A DNA stretch of 64,000 nucleotides, taken from Solanum dulcamara (lineage: Eukaryota; Streptophyta; Magnoliopsida; Solanales; Solanaceae). The DNA is taken from contig NC_077242.1 in NCBI RefSeq assembly GCF_947179165.1, forward strand, positions 806,001 through 870,000, read 5' to 3'. Below, one piece after another: positions 37,901 to 50,145 of this stretch; the first letter of the stretch is position 1, and each line of letters opens with the position of its first letter. The notes under the pieces were generated by a model. The model saw only the letters and a list, made by a program, of their open reading frames with translations, did not search any database and was not told where the DNA came from. The position numbers and the translations under genes are program-made.

Positions 37901-40900
37901 ATGAACATGAAGGGGAAAGAATTAAGGCTAGCGTTCGGCTGTCTGTTGATTTTCTGCGCCTCCTATTCATGTGGTTCGTATACAGTTTTATATTATATTT
38001 TTAGTAAAGAATTGTATTCATTTTTTGGGGTATATTATATTTGTTTACCAATTTAGGTAGATAATTGTATTCTTAATTTTTTCCGATAATGATAGATGCC
38101 AGATGGTGTTTAATTTGCATTTCCAAAAATATATATTTGTTTGCTTATGTATATTGTTTTCTTTTCGATTGCAGCTTTTGATCAGTCTGATTATAGTTTG
38201 GTCAAAAAGCTGGGGGGTGGATTTCATGGTAACACTTGGTTACTAAAAAATGAAACATACAACACTACATATGTTTTGAAGGAAATAAAGGTACCCTCTC
38301 CCCCCTTGCATTTGCTCTATTGTAGTATTACACCAGGGAAATAATATTTGGTATTAATAATAATACTTGCTCATCGTGTTTTAATTGTAGTACTCCTTCC
38401 GTCCCATTTTAGTTGTCATGGTTTCCTTTTAGAGAGTCAAACTATATGAACTTTGACTAACATTTTAAGATATATTTTTTTTATCATATTGATACGAAAA
38501 AAATTGCAACTTATAGTACTTTTCGTATACTTTTTGAATATCTAATTTTTTACTTAATAATATTGAGTTAATGTAATATAATTTAACTTTAAAAATTAGT
38601 CAAATTGACTTTTGAAAAACGCAACACGACAACTAAAATGGGACAGAGGGAGTATTACACTAGTGTTAAAATTTGGTGTGTATATATAGTGGTAATGAGA
38701 TATTGATGAAGATGGAATTAAAGTGAAGAAGAAATTGATTATGATGAATCCGTATTTACAATTGTTCAAGTTCTCATTTTTTCCCCCTTTCCGTGCGTTT
38801 GTTTGTTGTTTATTAGGATATTATATATTATATATATATTTTTTATCTCAACTTCTTCAATTACTGACAACGAAATACTTAACTTGTATAGAGGTCGATT
38901 TGCAAAGCTTCGCTGGCAGAACTTCTTCCAAAAATTAAGAAAATTAATTCTAGTTAGAATTGATCTTGACCTAGTTAGGGTTGAAATTATTGTCCTTAAT
39001 TAAATTTGAACTACACTTGAGAGAACAACTCATTTAATTTATTTTGTAGTCCGAAGCCGATAATCTCAGTGCTCAACGTGAAATCTATTTCGGTGAAAAG
39101 CTTAGTATCGCGGAGTCTCCCATCGGAAAAGATAATGTTGGGAGGTTTATTGAATATCTTGACGTTGAAAATAGAGTGCAATTAATATTCATATTTGAGG
39201 GTGCTCCGCTGGAGGGGCTTCTTTACCAGCTCAACGTGAAAGAACAGACTTTTGAGCCAACTGATTGGCTGACTTGGCTGCGTAACACCACTGAAGGACG
39301 CCAAGTAATGAAAAATATTTTTTATCAAATGGTAATTTAACTTTGAATTCTTCATTTTTTTTGAGTTTCTTTTGTTGAAGTCTTTTAATTTTATTGTTTA
39401 TGTATTTTACAGTTATTAGGTGTTAAATTCTGCCACGACAATGGTGTCATCCATAGGGACATCAATCCTGGTAAATCAATCTTATTTGTTTAACTATTAT
39501 TTCAATATATGTAAATAACAATATCTAAACTTGTTTACATTGAGAACTAATATATATTAGTGTTAGCTAATTTTTTCTTTATTTATTTTCTAATACTTTG
39601 AAGCCAATATTGTGATTTGTTTTGAAAAAACAAATGGAAGCTGTGGGGTAGTGGAGCCATTACACACCGACAATATGCATTTGTATGTCATTAGTTTTTT
39701 TTTTTAAAAGTTCAATTCTTTAATTCTATTTTATCTGTCTGCCAATTATTTAATAATGAAACTTCTTGTTCGTTCACAGGAGATTAATAGACTTCGGAAG
39801 TGCAGTGGATGACTATGCAAGAAGATATCTATATGGACCCAATGGACCAACTTGGTATTGAATTCGAAATAAATTAAGACAAATGTTTTTGTTTTGCTTA
39901 TAAATATAATACTAACTTCTTTTTTTCAGGGCTGAGCAGAATATCTTTTCAATGCCACCAGAAGCCATAATTGACCACGGTTGGCAGAGATATTCACTCT
40001 CCACAAAGTAAATCTACTTCTATATATTTTATTATTAATAATGATATAGTTTCTTTGTTGGATGAAACATGAAAACAACCAAACCTGCCTATTAAATAGG
40101 CTTACAAATACTATAATTTAGGTACCCACTAATTACTAATTAGCTACTAATTAATCTGCCACAATATCTAAGCTTACTAAAATAATGGAAACTAACTAAC
40201 TAACTAACTCTTGAATTCTTTGTCAAGTAGTTTTGAATCACTTGTCAATATTAATTATACTCTTTTCAAACAGGTATGATTCTTGGTGTGTTGGTTACAC
40301 TATCCTGGCGTTCATACTTGGGAGTCCAGATGTTTTCAGCCCCTCAGTCTCTGCGTTATCTGAGCTGCTTATAGACGATCATTTAGATGATCATCTTGAT
40401 TATTCTACTATGTCGTAAGTAAATATATAATTTTAATCAATTAATATGTTGTATATTAAGATGAAAAAATGTTTTCATGATTTACTTTTAACTATTATTA
40501 TATATGTAGTATGGCTGGCATGGCGGAGCAGTGCATCGGGCTTCCTGAGGCTGTGGTAGTAGAGAAAATGTATAGGCTCCCGACTTGCACCGACAATGGA
40601 TATGCCGATTACATTCGCAATCGGGATTCATTACATCTCGGGTAATGATCAAGTATTTCACAAATATATTTTCTTTATTTATCTATATATTTTTAAAAGA
40701 TAATTAATTATTATTATTATTATTATTTTAAAATTTAGATTCATAGATATCGAGCTTCTCAAGCTCGTTCGGCTCCTTTTGGAGGCGGATCCAGATTTGC
40801 GTATCGGAGTGGATGAGGCACTTCGACATCCTTATTTTGCTGTTTCTACCCAGATCGGGTAATAACTTAATACTTCCCCAACTAAACTTTGAGAGTTTAA

Positions 40901-41062
40901 TTTGTTATTTGGTGATGTTAATTGAATTGTTTCGTATATTGCAGGTTATACTATTATGCCATTGCTTTGGCATTTGTGATGACTATCGGTATGGTTTGCT
41001 ACCGGGTAAAGCAGCACAACAAGAAGAAGGCAGAGGAGAACAAAAGAACTAAAGCTGTTTAG
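37901..41062 (+). CDS. Secretory-pathway protein kinase with C-terminal membrane span, 11 exons, 423 aa
   Basis: Exons: 37901-37973, 38175-38290, 39050-39331, 39413-39470, 39604-39682, 39780-39854, 39930-40007, 40274-40414, 40510-40641, 40739-40858, 40945-41062. All are GT-AG and phases agree. Order: signal peptide (about residues 8-24, RLAFGCLLIFCASYSC), Gly loop KLGGGFHG, VLKEIK with the likely ATP-binding K60, HRDINPAN (171-178), DFG (207-209), a PPE in place of APE, and a C-terminal span (about 387-407, YYYAIALAFVMTIGMV) followed by a strongly basic tail. All core catalytic residues are present. Four N-X-S/T sequons (KNETY, YNTTY, RNTTE, TNGSC) lie before or in the kinase domain. The layout predicts a type I protein with the kinase domain in the ER/Golgi lumen or apoplast. 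I recall the Arabidopsis PP2C51 gene having a kinase gene as neighbour, so the pairing may be old. Confidence 0.85.
38393..38652. mobile_element. Stowaway MITE in kinase intron 2
   Basis: Near-perfect inverted ends CTCCTTCCGTCCCATTTTAG and CTAAAATGGGACAGAGGGAG, each flanked by TA. The 260-bp interior is AT-rich. This is the clearest Stowaway copy in the window. Confidence 0.9.
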
Positions 41063-41560
41063 TTTTGTGAGTGTGAATAGGTTTAGGTCATTTTTGTGAA
41101 ATTTAGGGTCATATGTCTGCCTTTTCCCTAGTTTCTCAACAAAAAATCCCTTTACAACAATATTATTGCCAATTTTTTTTTGATAGATATGATCAAATTC
41201 CTACGTCCATTAGAGTTTTTTGGAGGCTGCTTCATCCTAACATCTAATTCATGCATATAAAAAAAAAGGTACATATTTCATCGAGGAGGCATGCATCTGA
41301 GAGACTTACAATGAGATCAAGACATCCAAATATTATCTTTTTCTAAGTCAAAATGATTAAGACACTGAAATATGAAAATATTGTGATGTTCTTGGATATC
41401 AAATATATTACAGAGCCCCTTAGAATAAAGAAAGAAATATAAAATTGTATTTATAATCTTAAAAATGAAAATTATTTATTTTATGATTACAAACTTAAAA
41501 ATTTGTTCAAATATTTTATTCTTAATTTTCCCGACAATCGTACAGGTTTTTCAAACATGA

Positions 41561-41705
41561 TTAATAGACAATTTTTTTTTTAATTCTAGTCGATTTATAT
41601 TTCTTTTATTGAAGCATTATCTACTTGGTTTAGCTTAGGAACAAAATGTTCTTCACTAATCTTGCAGGTCCTATTCCTGAATTCCTTCGTCAGCTGAAGA
41701 ATCTA
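41561..41705 (+). pseudogene. Internally deleted PGIP copy
   Basis: 41561-41641 resembles the upstream region of the intact PGIP (about 43127-43213; shared GATTAATAGACAAT and CTTGGTTTAGCTTAGGA). At 41642 it jumps to PGIP coding sequence matching 44394-44466: CAAAATGTT, a 9-bp gap, then CTTCACTAATCTT, GGTCCTATTCCTGAATT and CAGCTGAAGAAT. About 1.2 kb between the two is missing, including the start codon, so no PGIP protein can be made. It stems from a tandem or dispersed PGIP duplication. Confidence 0.85.
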
Positions 41706-42005
41706 ACCAGTTTTTGTTGGGATAACGGGGTTATTTGTGGTTGAGAAAATTTAGAGGGAATTAAAAAGAGGAACGAAAACTAATGAAGAAGTTGTTTAGA
41801 TTATATAGGATGGTTTTTCTCTTCTCTATTTATTTTTATTAGATAAAGAACATAATTATAAAATATTGACTAACTATATAAAAAAAGTTGAAAGATTAAT
41901 TCAAAATAAAATATAACTAACACATATACCAAAATGAAAAATAAAACAAATTTATCCTATTGATAAAAGGATAGTATTTGAATTTTAATATATAAAATAA
42001 AGATG

Positions 42006-42067
<62 letters not shown>
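42006..42067. repeat. (ATA)n microsatellite, about 20 units
   Basis: An uninterrupted run of about 20 AAT/ATA trinucleotides between the broken and the intact PGIP. Its purity suggests it is length-polymorphic. Confidence 0.95.
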
Positions 42068-42068
<1 letters not shown>

Positions 42069-43320
42069 TTGTTCGCCAAGTTTTCGTGGATCCGTTATGC
42101 ATGGACATTTTATACACGTACATTATTCACTTAGTGACTTTCCTTTTCACGCCTAATAATACTAAATTTGGGGGTCAATAACATACGTAACAACACAAAA
42201 ATTTATCTAACCTAGCTAAAAGTTCAATGCAAAAGTATAAAAGTGAAATTAATGGCAAATATAGCAAGGCAAAGTTTTAAAAAATGTGCTTACGTACTAA
42301 AGGAGGTAGTCTTATTGGAGCATATAATATGTACCGTCAATCGTGTCTTGAAGAACATCATATATAGACGTGTGTGATCGTAATGACCCGGGAGAGCAAT
42401 ACGTATAGTCTTTTCATAATTCACAATATTTTTTTAGTATTTTTAAAAGCTACACAATAAAAATTAGGTGATTTTTTTTATATGTTTTACCTCTACTAAT
42501 AAAGAAATATTAAAGAAAAGCATAAAGTTTATCCCCTCATCGTTGCAGAAAGAAAACTTTTGTCTCCTGCCTAATGGATATTAATCCTTACATTATCATG
42601 ATTACATCACCTTCCCACTAACTATTTTAACAAATTAATATGACAATTTCCGATAACATTACAGGAACGTTTTATTCCTAGAAATAGTTAATATGCATCA
42701 CGTTTAAAATTATCTGAAGCACTCTTGGATGCCCAGGTAGTTCCTCACTCTCTTATTTCTTTTATTTTCTCCTCAAAAATACAAATTATAAATGACTATT
42801 CTCATTTATCTAACTTAATAACATGGATTTTAAAGGAGTAGTAAATATGACCCACTTCAAATAAAAAATAAAATTTTGTTTTCTATTAATAATTAATTAT
42901 AAAAAAAATTACCACATAAATTAATTATTAAAAAAATACCCTTCAATTAAATAACCATAGTTAAACGAATTGTTTAAAATTTTTATTTAAAATTTAAAAA
43001 AAAATAATAATTAATTCTAGTACTCAAAATCACCTAACATACCGTTACATGCGATTTCATTGATGATTTCTTTTTCAAGTTTGAATTTCAAAAGCCAGCG
43101 CATTCTTATTTTGTGGTCACAAACTTTCCATGGATGATTAATAGACAATAAATTAATTCTGATCATTTTATATTTACCTACCATATTGAGGCATTATCCA
43201 CTTGGTTTAGCTTAGGAGCAGCCAGACAAGCTTCATGTGGCGAAGGTGTCATCCTAAGTCGACCAATCACAAAAGTTTTTCCATCATAAATCAATAAAAA
43301 AACTTTGTACTATCTCGTAA

Positions 43321-43599
43321 CTCCGTCTCATATTAAATGAACATCTTATTAAAATTATTTGTTTTATATTACTTGATTACATATTAAATTAAGATAGAAT
43401 TAATTGAATTTTCTCATTTTACCCCTACAATTAATATGTTTTGAAAGTTTAAACAAATTTTGAAGATTCAAAATTTTCTTTTTTCCAAAAGGCTAATTAA
43501 TATGAGCAAAGGGCAGAAATAGTAAAATTAATCAATTTATCAACGATTTCTTAAACACCATGTAAAATGCAAAGTGCCCATCTAATATAGAAAGGAGAG
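43321..43599. mobile_element. Probable Stowaway-like MITE upstream of PGIP
   Basis: The left end CTCCGTCTCATATTAAATGA and right end CCATCTAATATAGAAAGGAG are partly inverted repeats. The interior is AT-rich. The ends are more diverged than in the kinase-intron copy. Confidence 0.5.
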
Positions 43600-43929
43600 A
43601 GTATAATTTTTCCATTCATTTTTTATAAACTAACTCACTGAGGTCAGAAACATATTTTTATTGAAATATTAAAAAAGAATCCATGTAAATTTTTCATTAT
43701 ATCATCGAAAGGGCAGAGCAGCCCGATGCACTAAGCTCCTGCTATGCACAGGATCCGAAAAAAGATTCGACCATAAAAATCTATTATACATAGTCTTATC
43801 TTATATTTCTGTCCGAGGTTGTTTCAATTAAAACATCAATTAAATAGTTATGAAACATTTTAACAGCTAAGCGAGATTTCATTCAAAGATCTCTTTTTGA
43901 AAGCTTGATTTGGAAAGCCAACCCATTAT

Positions 43930-43936
43930 TATATAG
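43930..43936 (+). promoter_or_regulatory. Possible TATA box of the PGIP gene
   Basis: TATATAG in CATTATTATATAGTGAGG, about 110 bp before the ATG at 44042, would place transcription near 43965. A weaker TATAAAA at 43992 is an alternative. Confidence 0.45.
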
Positions 43937-44041
43937 TGAGGCAGTTTTCTTTGACCAAGTTACATAGTGCTAAAAATGGACTTTTTTTATTTTATAAAAT
44001 ACCAATGAGTTGATAATATAAAATTGATCATAATCAAGAAA

Positions 44042-45028
44042 ATGAATATGAACTTGCCTTTTCTTGCAATTCTTTTCCTTTGCTTTGCTTCACCTTCACT
44101 CTCAGTGAGATGCAATCCAAAAGACAAAAATGTCCTCCTACAAATAAAGAAAGACTTGGGCAATCCTTACCATTTAGCCTCATGGGATCCAAACACAGAT
44201 TGTTGCTATTGGTACGTCGTAAAATGTGACCGGAAAACCAACCGGATAAATGCTCTCACCGTCTTCCAAGCCAATATCTCCGGTCAAATTCCGGCAGCCG
44301 TCGGAGACCTTCCCTATCTCGAAACATTGCAATTTCATCATATTACTAATCTCACTGGAACCATTCAACCTACTATTGCTAAGCTCACAAATCTCAAAAT
44401 GTTAAGGCTCAGCTTCACTAATCTTACAGGTCCGATTCCTGAATTTCTTAGTCAGCTGAAGAATTTGACATTGCTCGAGTTAAATTACAATCAATTGACT
44501 GGAACAATCCCTCCTTCGCTTTCTCAACTCCCGAATTTGTTAGCGATTCACTTAGATCGGAACAAACTCACCGGACAAATTCCGGAATCATTTGGGAAAT
44601 TTATAGGACCAAATATACCAGATCTGTATCTTTCACATAACAGCCTAACAGGAAAAGTGCCAGCATCTTTAGGTGATTTGAATTTTTCCAGACTTGATTT
44701 CTCGAGGAATAAGCTTGTAGGAGATGTTTCTTTTTTGTTTGGAAAGAACAAGACGATTCAGATAATTGATTTGTCGAGGAATACATTGGAGTTTGATCTT
44801 TCTAAATTGGAGTTTCCTGAGAGTTTAACATCATTGGATTTGAATCATAATCGAATTTTTGGTAGCTTACCACAAGGATTGAAAGACTTACAGTTGCAGT
44901 ATTTGAATGTGAGCTATAATAGTCTTTGTGGACAGATTCCACGAGGTGGTACGTTGCAGAGCTTCGACATTTACTCGTATTTGCATAACAAATGCCTTTG
45001 CGGCTCTCCCTTGTCGGACTGTAAGTAG
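44042..45028 (+). CDS. PGIP: Polygalacturonase-inhibiting protein (PGIP), 328 aa
   Basis: Intronless ORF; the ATG at 44042 is the first true start, since the frame upstream to 44024 opens with TTG. Order: signal peptide (MNMNLPFLAILFLCFASPSL), N-terminal cap with CNPKDKNVLLQIKKDLGNP and DCCYW, about ten extracellular-type LRRs (LxxLxxLxxLxLSxNxLTGxIP, for example LRLSFTNLTGPIPEFL and LDLNHNRIFGSLPQGL), and a C-terminal cap CLCGSPLSDCK. Length and cap cysteines match the PGIP family. PGIPs sit in the cell wall and inhibit fungal and some insect endopolygalacturonases, which favours release of elicitor-active pectin fragments. Several N-glycosylation sequons (NIS, NLT, NFS, NKT, NVS) are present. 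A broken paralogue lies 2.3 kb upstream. Confidence 0.96.
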   Translation: MNMNLPFLAILFLCFASPSLSVRCNPKDKNVLLQIKKDLGNPYHLASWDPNTDCCYWYVVKCDRKTNRINALTVFQANISGQIPAAVGDLPYLETLQFHHITNLTGTIQPTIAKLTNLKMLRLSFTNLTGPIPEFLSQLKNLTLLELNYNQLTGTIPPSLSQLPNLLAIHLDRNKLTGQIPESFGKFIGPNIPDLYLSHNSLTGKVPASLGDLNFSRLDFSRNKLVGDVSFLFGKNKTIQIIDLSRNTLEFDLSKLEFPESLTSLDLNHNRIFGSLPQGLKDLQLQYLNVSYNSLCGQIPRGGTLQSFDIYSYLHNKCLCGSPLSDCK

Positions 45029-45403
45029 TTATGGAGGTCGAGGATTTGAATAACTCCTACTTATTCCTAATCATATCTAGGAATCATGGATTTTCTGTCT
45101 TTTTATTACTATCGGTCATTCCATTGGCTTTGTATCCTTTTCTTTGCTCTCTTATTTTCTTATAATTTATGGTCTATCGAATATGGTCTTTCTATGAATA
45201 AAAAACTGCAGGGAGTATGTTGTTGATCAATATTCCTATCCCTGATCCATGTCTTATCTTTTCTTTTCTCAAGTTGCAATATTTGAAAGCAAATAAAATT
45301 GGGCATTGTTACAAACTTTGAAGTTAGTTAAGTCAATTTGCATCTTGCAAGAGTCAAGTGAGCTTAAGTCAAAAGTGTACATATAATTATAAACAGAGAG
45401 TGC

Positions 45404-45437
45404 ATATAAACAGAATTGAACCAAAACCAAAATAGAA
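45404..45437 (+). repeat. Second copy of the kinase core-promoter motif
   Basis: ATATAAACAGAATTGAACCA and the following AAAATAGAA match the kinase promoter region (about 37645-37678) at 33 of 34 bases. The match ends where the duplicated leader starts at 37680. Confidence 0.7.
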
Positions 45438-45658
45438 TTTGAATTCTATAAGCTTTGGTACTGAATGTGAAACATTCAAGCAAAATAATGCACAAAATTC
45501 GACAATTGACACAAATAGATATGTCAAAAAAAACAACCAAAAAGGCGGAGGAGGAAGATTTTAATAAGTTGAATGCCTTAAACTAGTTCAACTAGCTGAA
45601 CCAGCTTGAAGTATTATCCATATATAAATCTTTTTGAAAGAAATAGAGATGATCTATC

Positions 45659-45911
45659 ACGGCGGAGCTATGGTGGTGTCAGGGTGTCCAATTGGACACC
45701 CTTCATCGGAAAATTATATATATATATATATATATATCAAATATTACTTTAGATTGATATATATAGTATTTTGAACATCCTTAAAACCAATGTAGACCTG
45801 TAGCATAGTGGCAAAGGTATGCTCAAGACGTACATGGTGTCTAGATTTGGACATCCTTCATGAAATTTTCCAAAGTTTGGACAACCTTAATGAAATTTCT
45901 GGCTATGTGAT
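45659..45911. mobile_element. MITE-like element with GGCGGAGCTA end
   Basis: The left end is ACGGCGGAGCTATGG and the right end reads TTTCTGGCTATGTGA, a decayed inverted repeat of the kind GGCGGAGCCAGAAT. Inside are GGTGTCCAATTGGACACCC (a palindrome), a TA run (45716-45738) and later TTGGACATCCTTCATG/TTGGACAACCTTAATG direct repeats. Confidence 0.5.
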
Positions 45912-47449
45912 TGTGATCTGTATAGACAAAAGATAAATGTTTCTTTTAACTTAGATATAAACCTTGCCATATTTATATTATAATAGATATACATATATTT
46001 AATATCTTTGGCAAATATCCCAAACTTTACCACTCGTGATCATTTTTGATTCATGAAAAGATTGCTCTAGGGATGTTAAGATCGTTGCCTTCTATTGATA
46101 ATATATATAGAGATTTTGATGTTCAATACTGTAGATAATGCGAGGTAAGATAAAGGAACATGTTCTTCATCAGGAATAATGTGGAGAAAGTTGAGCACAA
46201 CCTATGCACTTGAACAACAAATAACTAGTTCAGATATTCACTATCAAGCATGTTATTAGCCTCATATAACAATACAATAGCAAGTCTCCATGTACACTTC
46301 TGTTACAAAATTAAATAAGTAATGATGAATTTTAGTATAATTGCAGAACACACCATATATATAGGTAATTAAACTAATAGATGCAACTACAAATTGGAGT
46401 CTTTAAATTTTTTGTGATTAATATAATTCGAGAAAACATTCCAATGAAGTGGGGGCACATGTTTATTGTTTAGGCTTAACTTATTATATGTCGTTTGATA
46501 ACTAGTGATGGCCCATTCAACTTATTCGAACTTTCAATGCGTTATACCATAGTTCCATTGCACTAACTTTAACGTAGAAATGATCCTTTATGACTACTTA
46601 TAAATTGAATAAAAATAATTTTATCAGATTTTGCATATGCAAAAATTAAGATCTCTTATAAAAGAGGACATAAAATTTAAAACCAAATCTTCCCTAATTA
46701 ACAACATTGATGCCCATTAATACATATTACATCGTCGAGTTTTCAAGCAATTTATCATTATTATTTTTTTGACAATACATATCGAATATGACGAAAGTTA
46801 AAAAAATTAATCACTTTTGATAAGTTTAAAAGAATAAAACCATTTACTATAAATATAAAGGATCGTTTTTGTCATAGTATATGAAAGATCAAAATACATT
46901 TAAGACCAAATCCAAGCTATCGATTTATAACCTATATTTGTTGTGTGTTAGAGTTGGGCCATTTTATGTTGGCCCATTAAAGAAAAAGAAAAGCTTAGTA
47001 CGAAAATTGCTGCAAAGTATTTAATGTGATTCTATTTTTCTAGAGTTATTAACTCTATTACGTATAACAATATATTATAAAAATTTAATATAAATTATTT
47101 CGTTAAAATTATGATTGATATAAATGTAAAAGATAGACTTTATTTGAAACATGTAAAGCTCTAGAATTGACTCTTAATCGAGATGAGCTTAAATAAAAAT
47201 TCAATTAAATTATTAGGCGGAGAATTAATGAAAAATCGATTGGATTAATTATGTGTTGTTGTGTAGTGAATTTTTTCATAATTTAACATCTAAAACTTGC
47301 AAAGTGTATGTACAAATTACAAAGTAAAACTAAACATGAAATTTATAGGATATTTTCTTAAAAATTAATTGAGTATGTTACTAATTTGGTAAGTAAAGAA
47401 ATATATCTTTAAAATATTTATATATAATTTAAGTAAAAATTATCGAGAT

Positions 47450-47530
47450 GGAAGTGGGGGGTTGGGGGGGGTAGGGGAGTTGTGGGGTGTGGTGTGGGCG
47501 GGCTGCCGGGGAGTGTGGAGCAGGGAGTTG
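47450..47530 (+). repeat. G-rich block with G-quadruplex potential
   Basis: GTGGGGGGTTGGGGGGGG, then TAGGGGAGTTGTGGGG, contains four runs of at least four G separated by short loops. More G runs follow to 47530. It is isolated in AT-rich DNA and similar in character to 18704-18822. Confidence 0.7.
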
Positions 47531-49192
47531 GTGGAGTCGTGGAGATTATAAACTGTTATTTATAGAATTTGTTTGTTTCTTTTATGATTTTTTTTAAAGA
47601 ATTTGTTTTTTTTTATGAAATACTTTTTAAAATATTTTAACTAATTGAATACAAAAAAGTTGAAAATATTTCTTTCTTATCAAATGTTTAAAGTGAAAAA
47701 TTTATTTTTAAAAATTAAATTATTTTAAAAAATATGTGTGTCAGTACTTCAATCGCAATTAATGATTTCAGTAATTGTACTTGTTAATTACATTTGATTC
47801 GATTATCGTATTATTTGTTATCAATTTTTCTTTCTCTATTATTTATACTTGATTTCTTCACTACTATATTTTTTTTAAAATTATTTTTTATATATTTTGC
47901 TTAAATCAAAAGTCCATCAAAAATAACTTTTTATCTTTAAAAAATAATAATAAAATTACATACATGTCAGTATTTTCAAACATGAAATTACGCTAAAAAA
48001 AAATTGCAAAACGCCAAGGGGTGATAAGTGCTAGAGGGCGGTGGTCGGTGGCCAATAGTCAAAGAAAACGACAATTTCAATTCTTTATTATTTTGTATTT
48101 ATTATAATATAATTTGTATAATTAAATAATTATGGTTCTCTTCTTTTTTCTTTTTTCTTTTTTTTTTTAATGTTTTCTTCCGCACTTTTTCCAACTTTAG
48201 AGGAGCCAACTCTTTGTAGTTGCCGTCCTCAACTTTATTGCTAGAAACTAGAACTAGAATAACCTATATATAGTGGCTTTAATTTAGTCAATCAATTTTA
48301 ATTCATAATATTAAAACGTGCCATCAACACTAAATTCCCAAAAGCATATAGGCAATTTATTTTATTCTTTTTTAGAATTGTGATATATAATTTTATGAAT
48401 TTTATGTGTCTCAATTAATTTTAAAATTTATTTATTATTTTTTATTATTACATATATCGAGTAACTCTATGCATTAAGATTTAGACAAATAAAAAAAACA
48501 CTAAAGATGATGTCTCCATTGAAATTTGAAGCTCTAAATTTCTTTATTGAAAACACATTCTTGAATGAAATAGATAAAGATTTACTCTAATATGTACATA
48601 AAACTATATTAATTTATTATAATTAAGTAATTTAATAGGATTGAGCTATACATTAATTAAGCAATCATAGTCAAGTAAGAAAATTCTATATGTAATAAAT
48701 ACACATTTTCAATGTATTAATTTGAGGTAAACAAGATACAAATAAATAGGAAATATGCATTTTATAATCTCTTTTTTTTCATTGCATCGATAAATCATAT
48801 ATATATTTTAAAAAAATAAACATTATTTGATGCTAATAGTTCAATCTACGCCTCAAAGATACTTACATTTTCAATTGTTTTTTAATGTAGTAATGAAAGT
48901 TTTATTTTTTCTAATTATTTGAAGAGAAAACGCAAATTATATTTGTATTTATTGTGCAAAATGAGATACGATCAAAATTTGTGGGGGAAAATGACATGAT
49001 TTGTCGGCCGTATCATTTTCCAAAAAAAAATAAATGAAAGGAGTATTACTTTTCCAAAATTTACGTATACGTTAACATGTTGTCTCGTATTAGGAAAAGT
49101 TGTCATGATTTACCATTCTAAATCCACATCAACAACCACTATTTTTTACTAATAATTTACGACCATCAAATGCCATATAGTAGAGTGTTAAT

Positions 49193-50145
49193 TGTTTGCA
49201 ATAAATTTTAAATAAATAGAAAATAAATTAATTATAATTAAAAATTGAAGAAATAATAATATTGTTGATAAAACAATATGGGTACAATTCTCTTTCTTAA
49301 TTTCTTTGTGATTTGAGGGTTATAGTAGCGTATTTTTTAAAGTAGGGTGACATAGACCTTATTGAGATTTATTTGATCTTTCTGAATATTCCATGAATTT
49401 ACGGAATATTCGACAGATACCTCTTCAAGGGAATACAGTACCTTTGTATAGGCATAAGCTAGGGTTTAAGGTAGAGTAGCCTCTAAGAATCCTAACTAAA
49501 ATCGAACTCGTTTTGTAAAATCTTATAAATTTTCACTGTCTACAAATGTCTCCTACGTCAAGGCTTATCGGAGTATAGACTTGATAACGGAATGTAGACC
49601 TGATAAAATTCAAAGCCCGAGACTTTTTGGGGAAAGAAACTACGCCAGGATCCCTAGATCAATGGAAGGTCTCGCGTAGATCAATTACATAAACGAAGTA
49701 CCCAAGAAAATGAAGCTTTCACCTTTGCGATTTTGTGGCTTTGATTTGTGAGAAAAAAGATAAAGGACAGATTTGGTCTCACTAGTCGTGCCAATTTGTT
49801 TGCAACAAATTTCAAATAAATCAACCATAAATAAAAGCTGAAGAAATAATAATAACATTGATAAAATAATATGCGTATAATTCTCTCTCTCAAGATTTCT
49901 TAGTAATTCGAGGATCATAGTAGCACATTTTTCGAACTAGGATGACATTTATTTCATTCATGAGATTTATTTGATCTCCATTGATTTTTGTGAATATTCC
50001 ATGAATTTGCGAAATTATTGAGATAGAGCTCTTTAAGGGAATACAATACATTTATATAGGTATAAACTAGGTTTTAGATTAGAGTAGCCTCCAAAAATTC
50101 TAACTGAAATCGAACTCATATTATAGAGTTTTATAAAATTTCACT
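49193..50145 (+). repeat. Two diverged direct repeats of about 350 bp, about 600-bp offset
   Basis: 49193-49548 and 49792-50145 share TTTGCAACAAATTT-like starts, AAGAAATAATAAT, ATTCCATGAATTT, GGGAATACA, AGAGTAGCCTC and AATCGAACTC in the same order, about 75% alike. About 240 bp lie between them. They could be LTRs of a small decayed retroelement or an old tandem duplication. I see no primer-binding site. Confidence 0.65.

Noticed and set aside
41917..42123. Leucine-run ORF on the minus strand
   Set aside because: Produced by translating the (ATA)n microsatellite.
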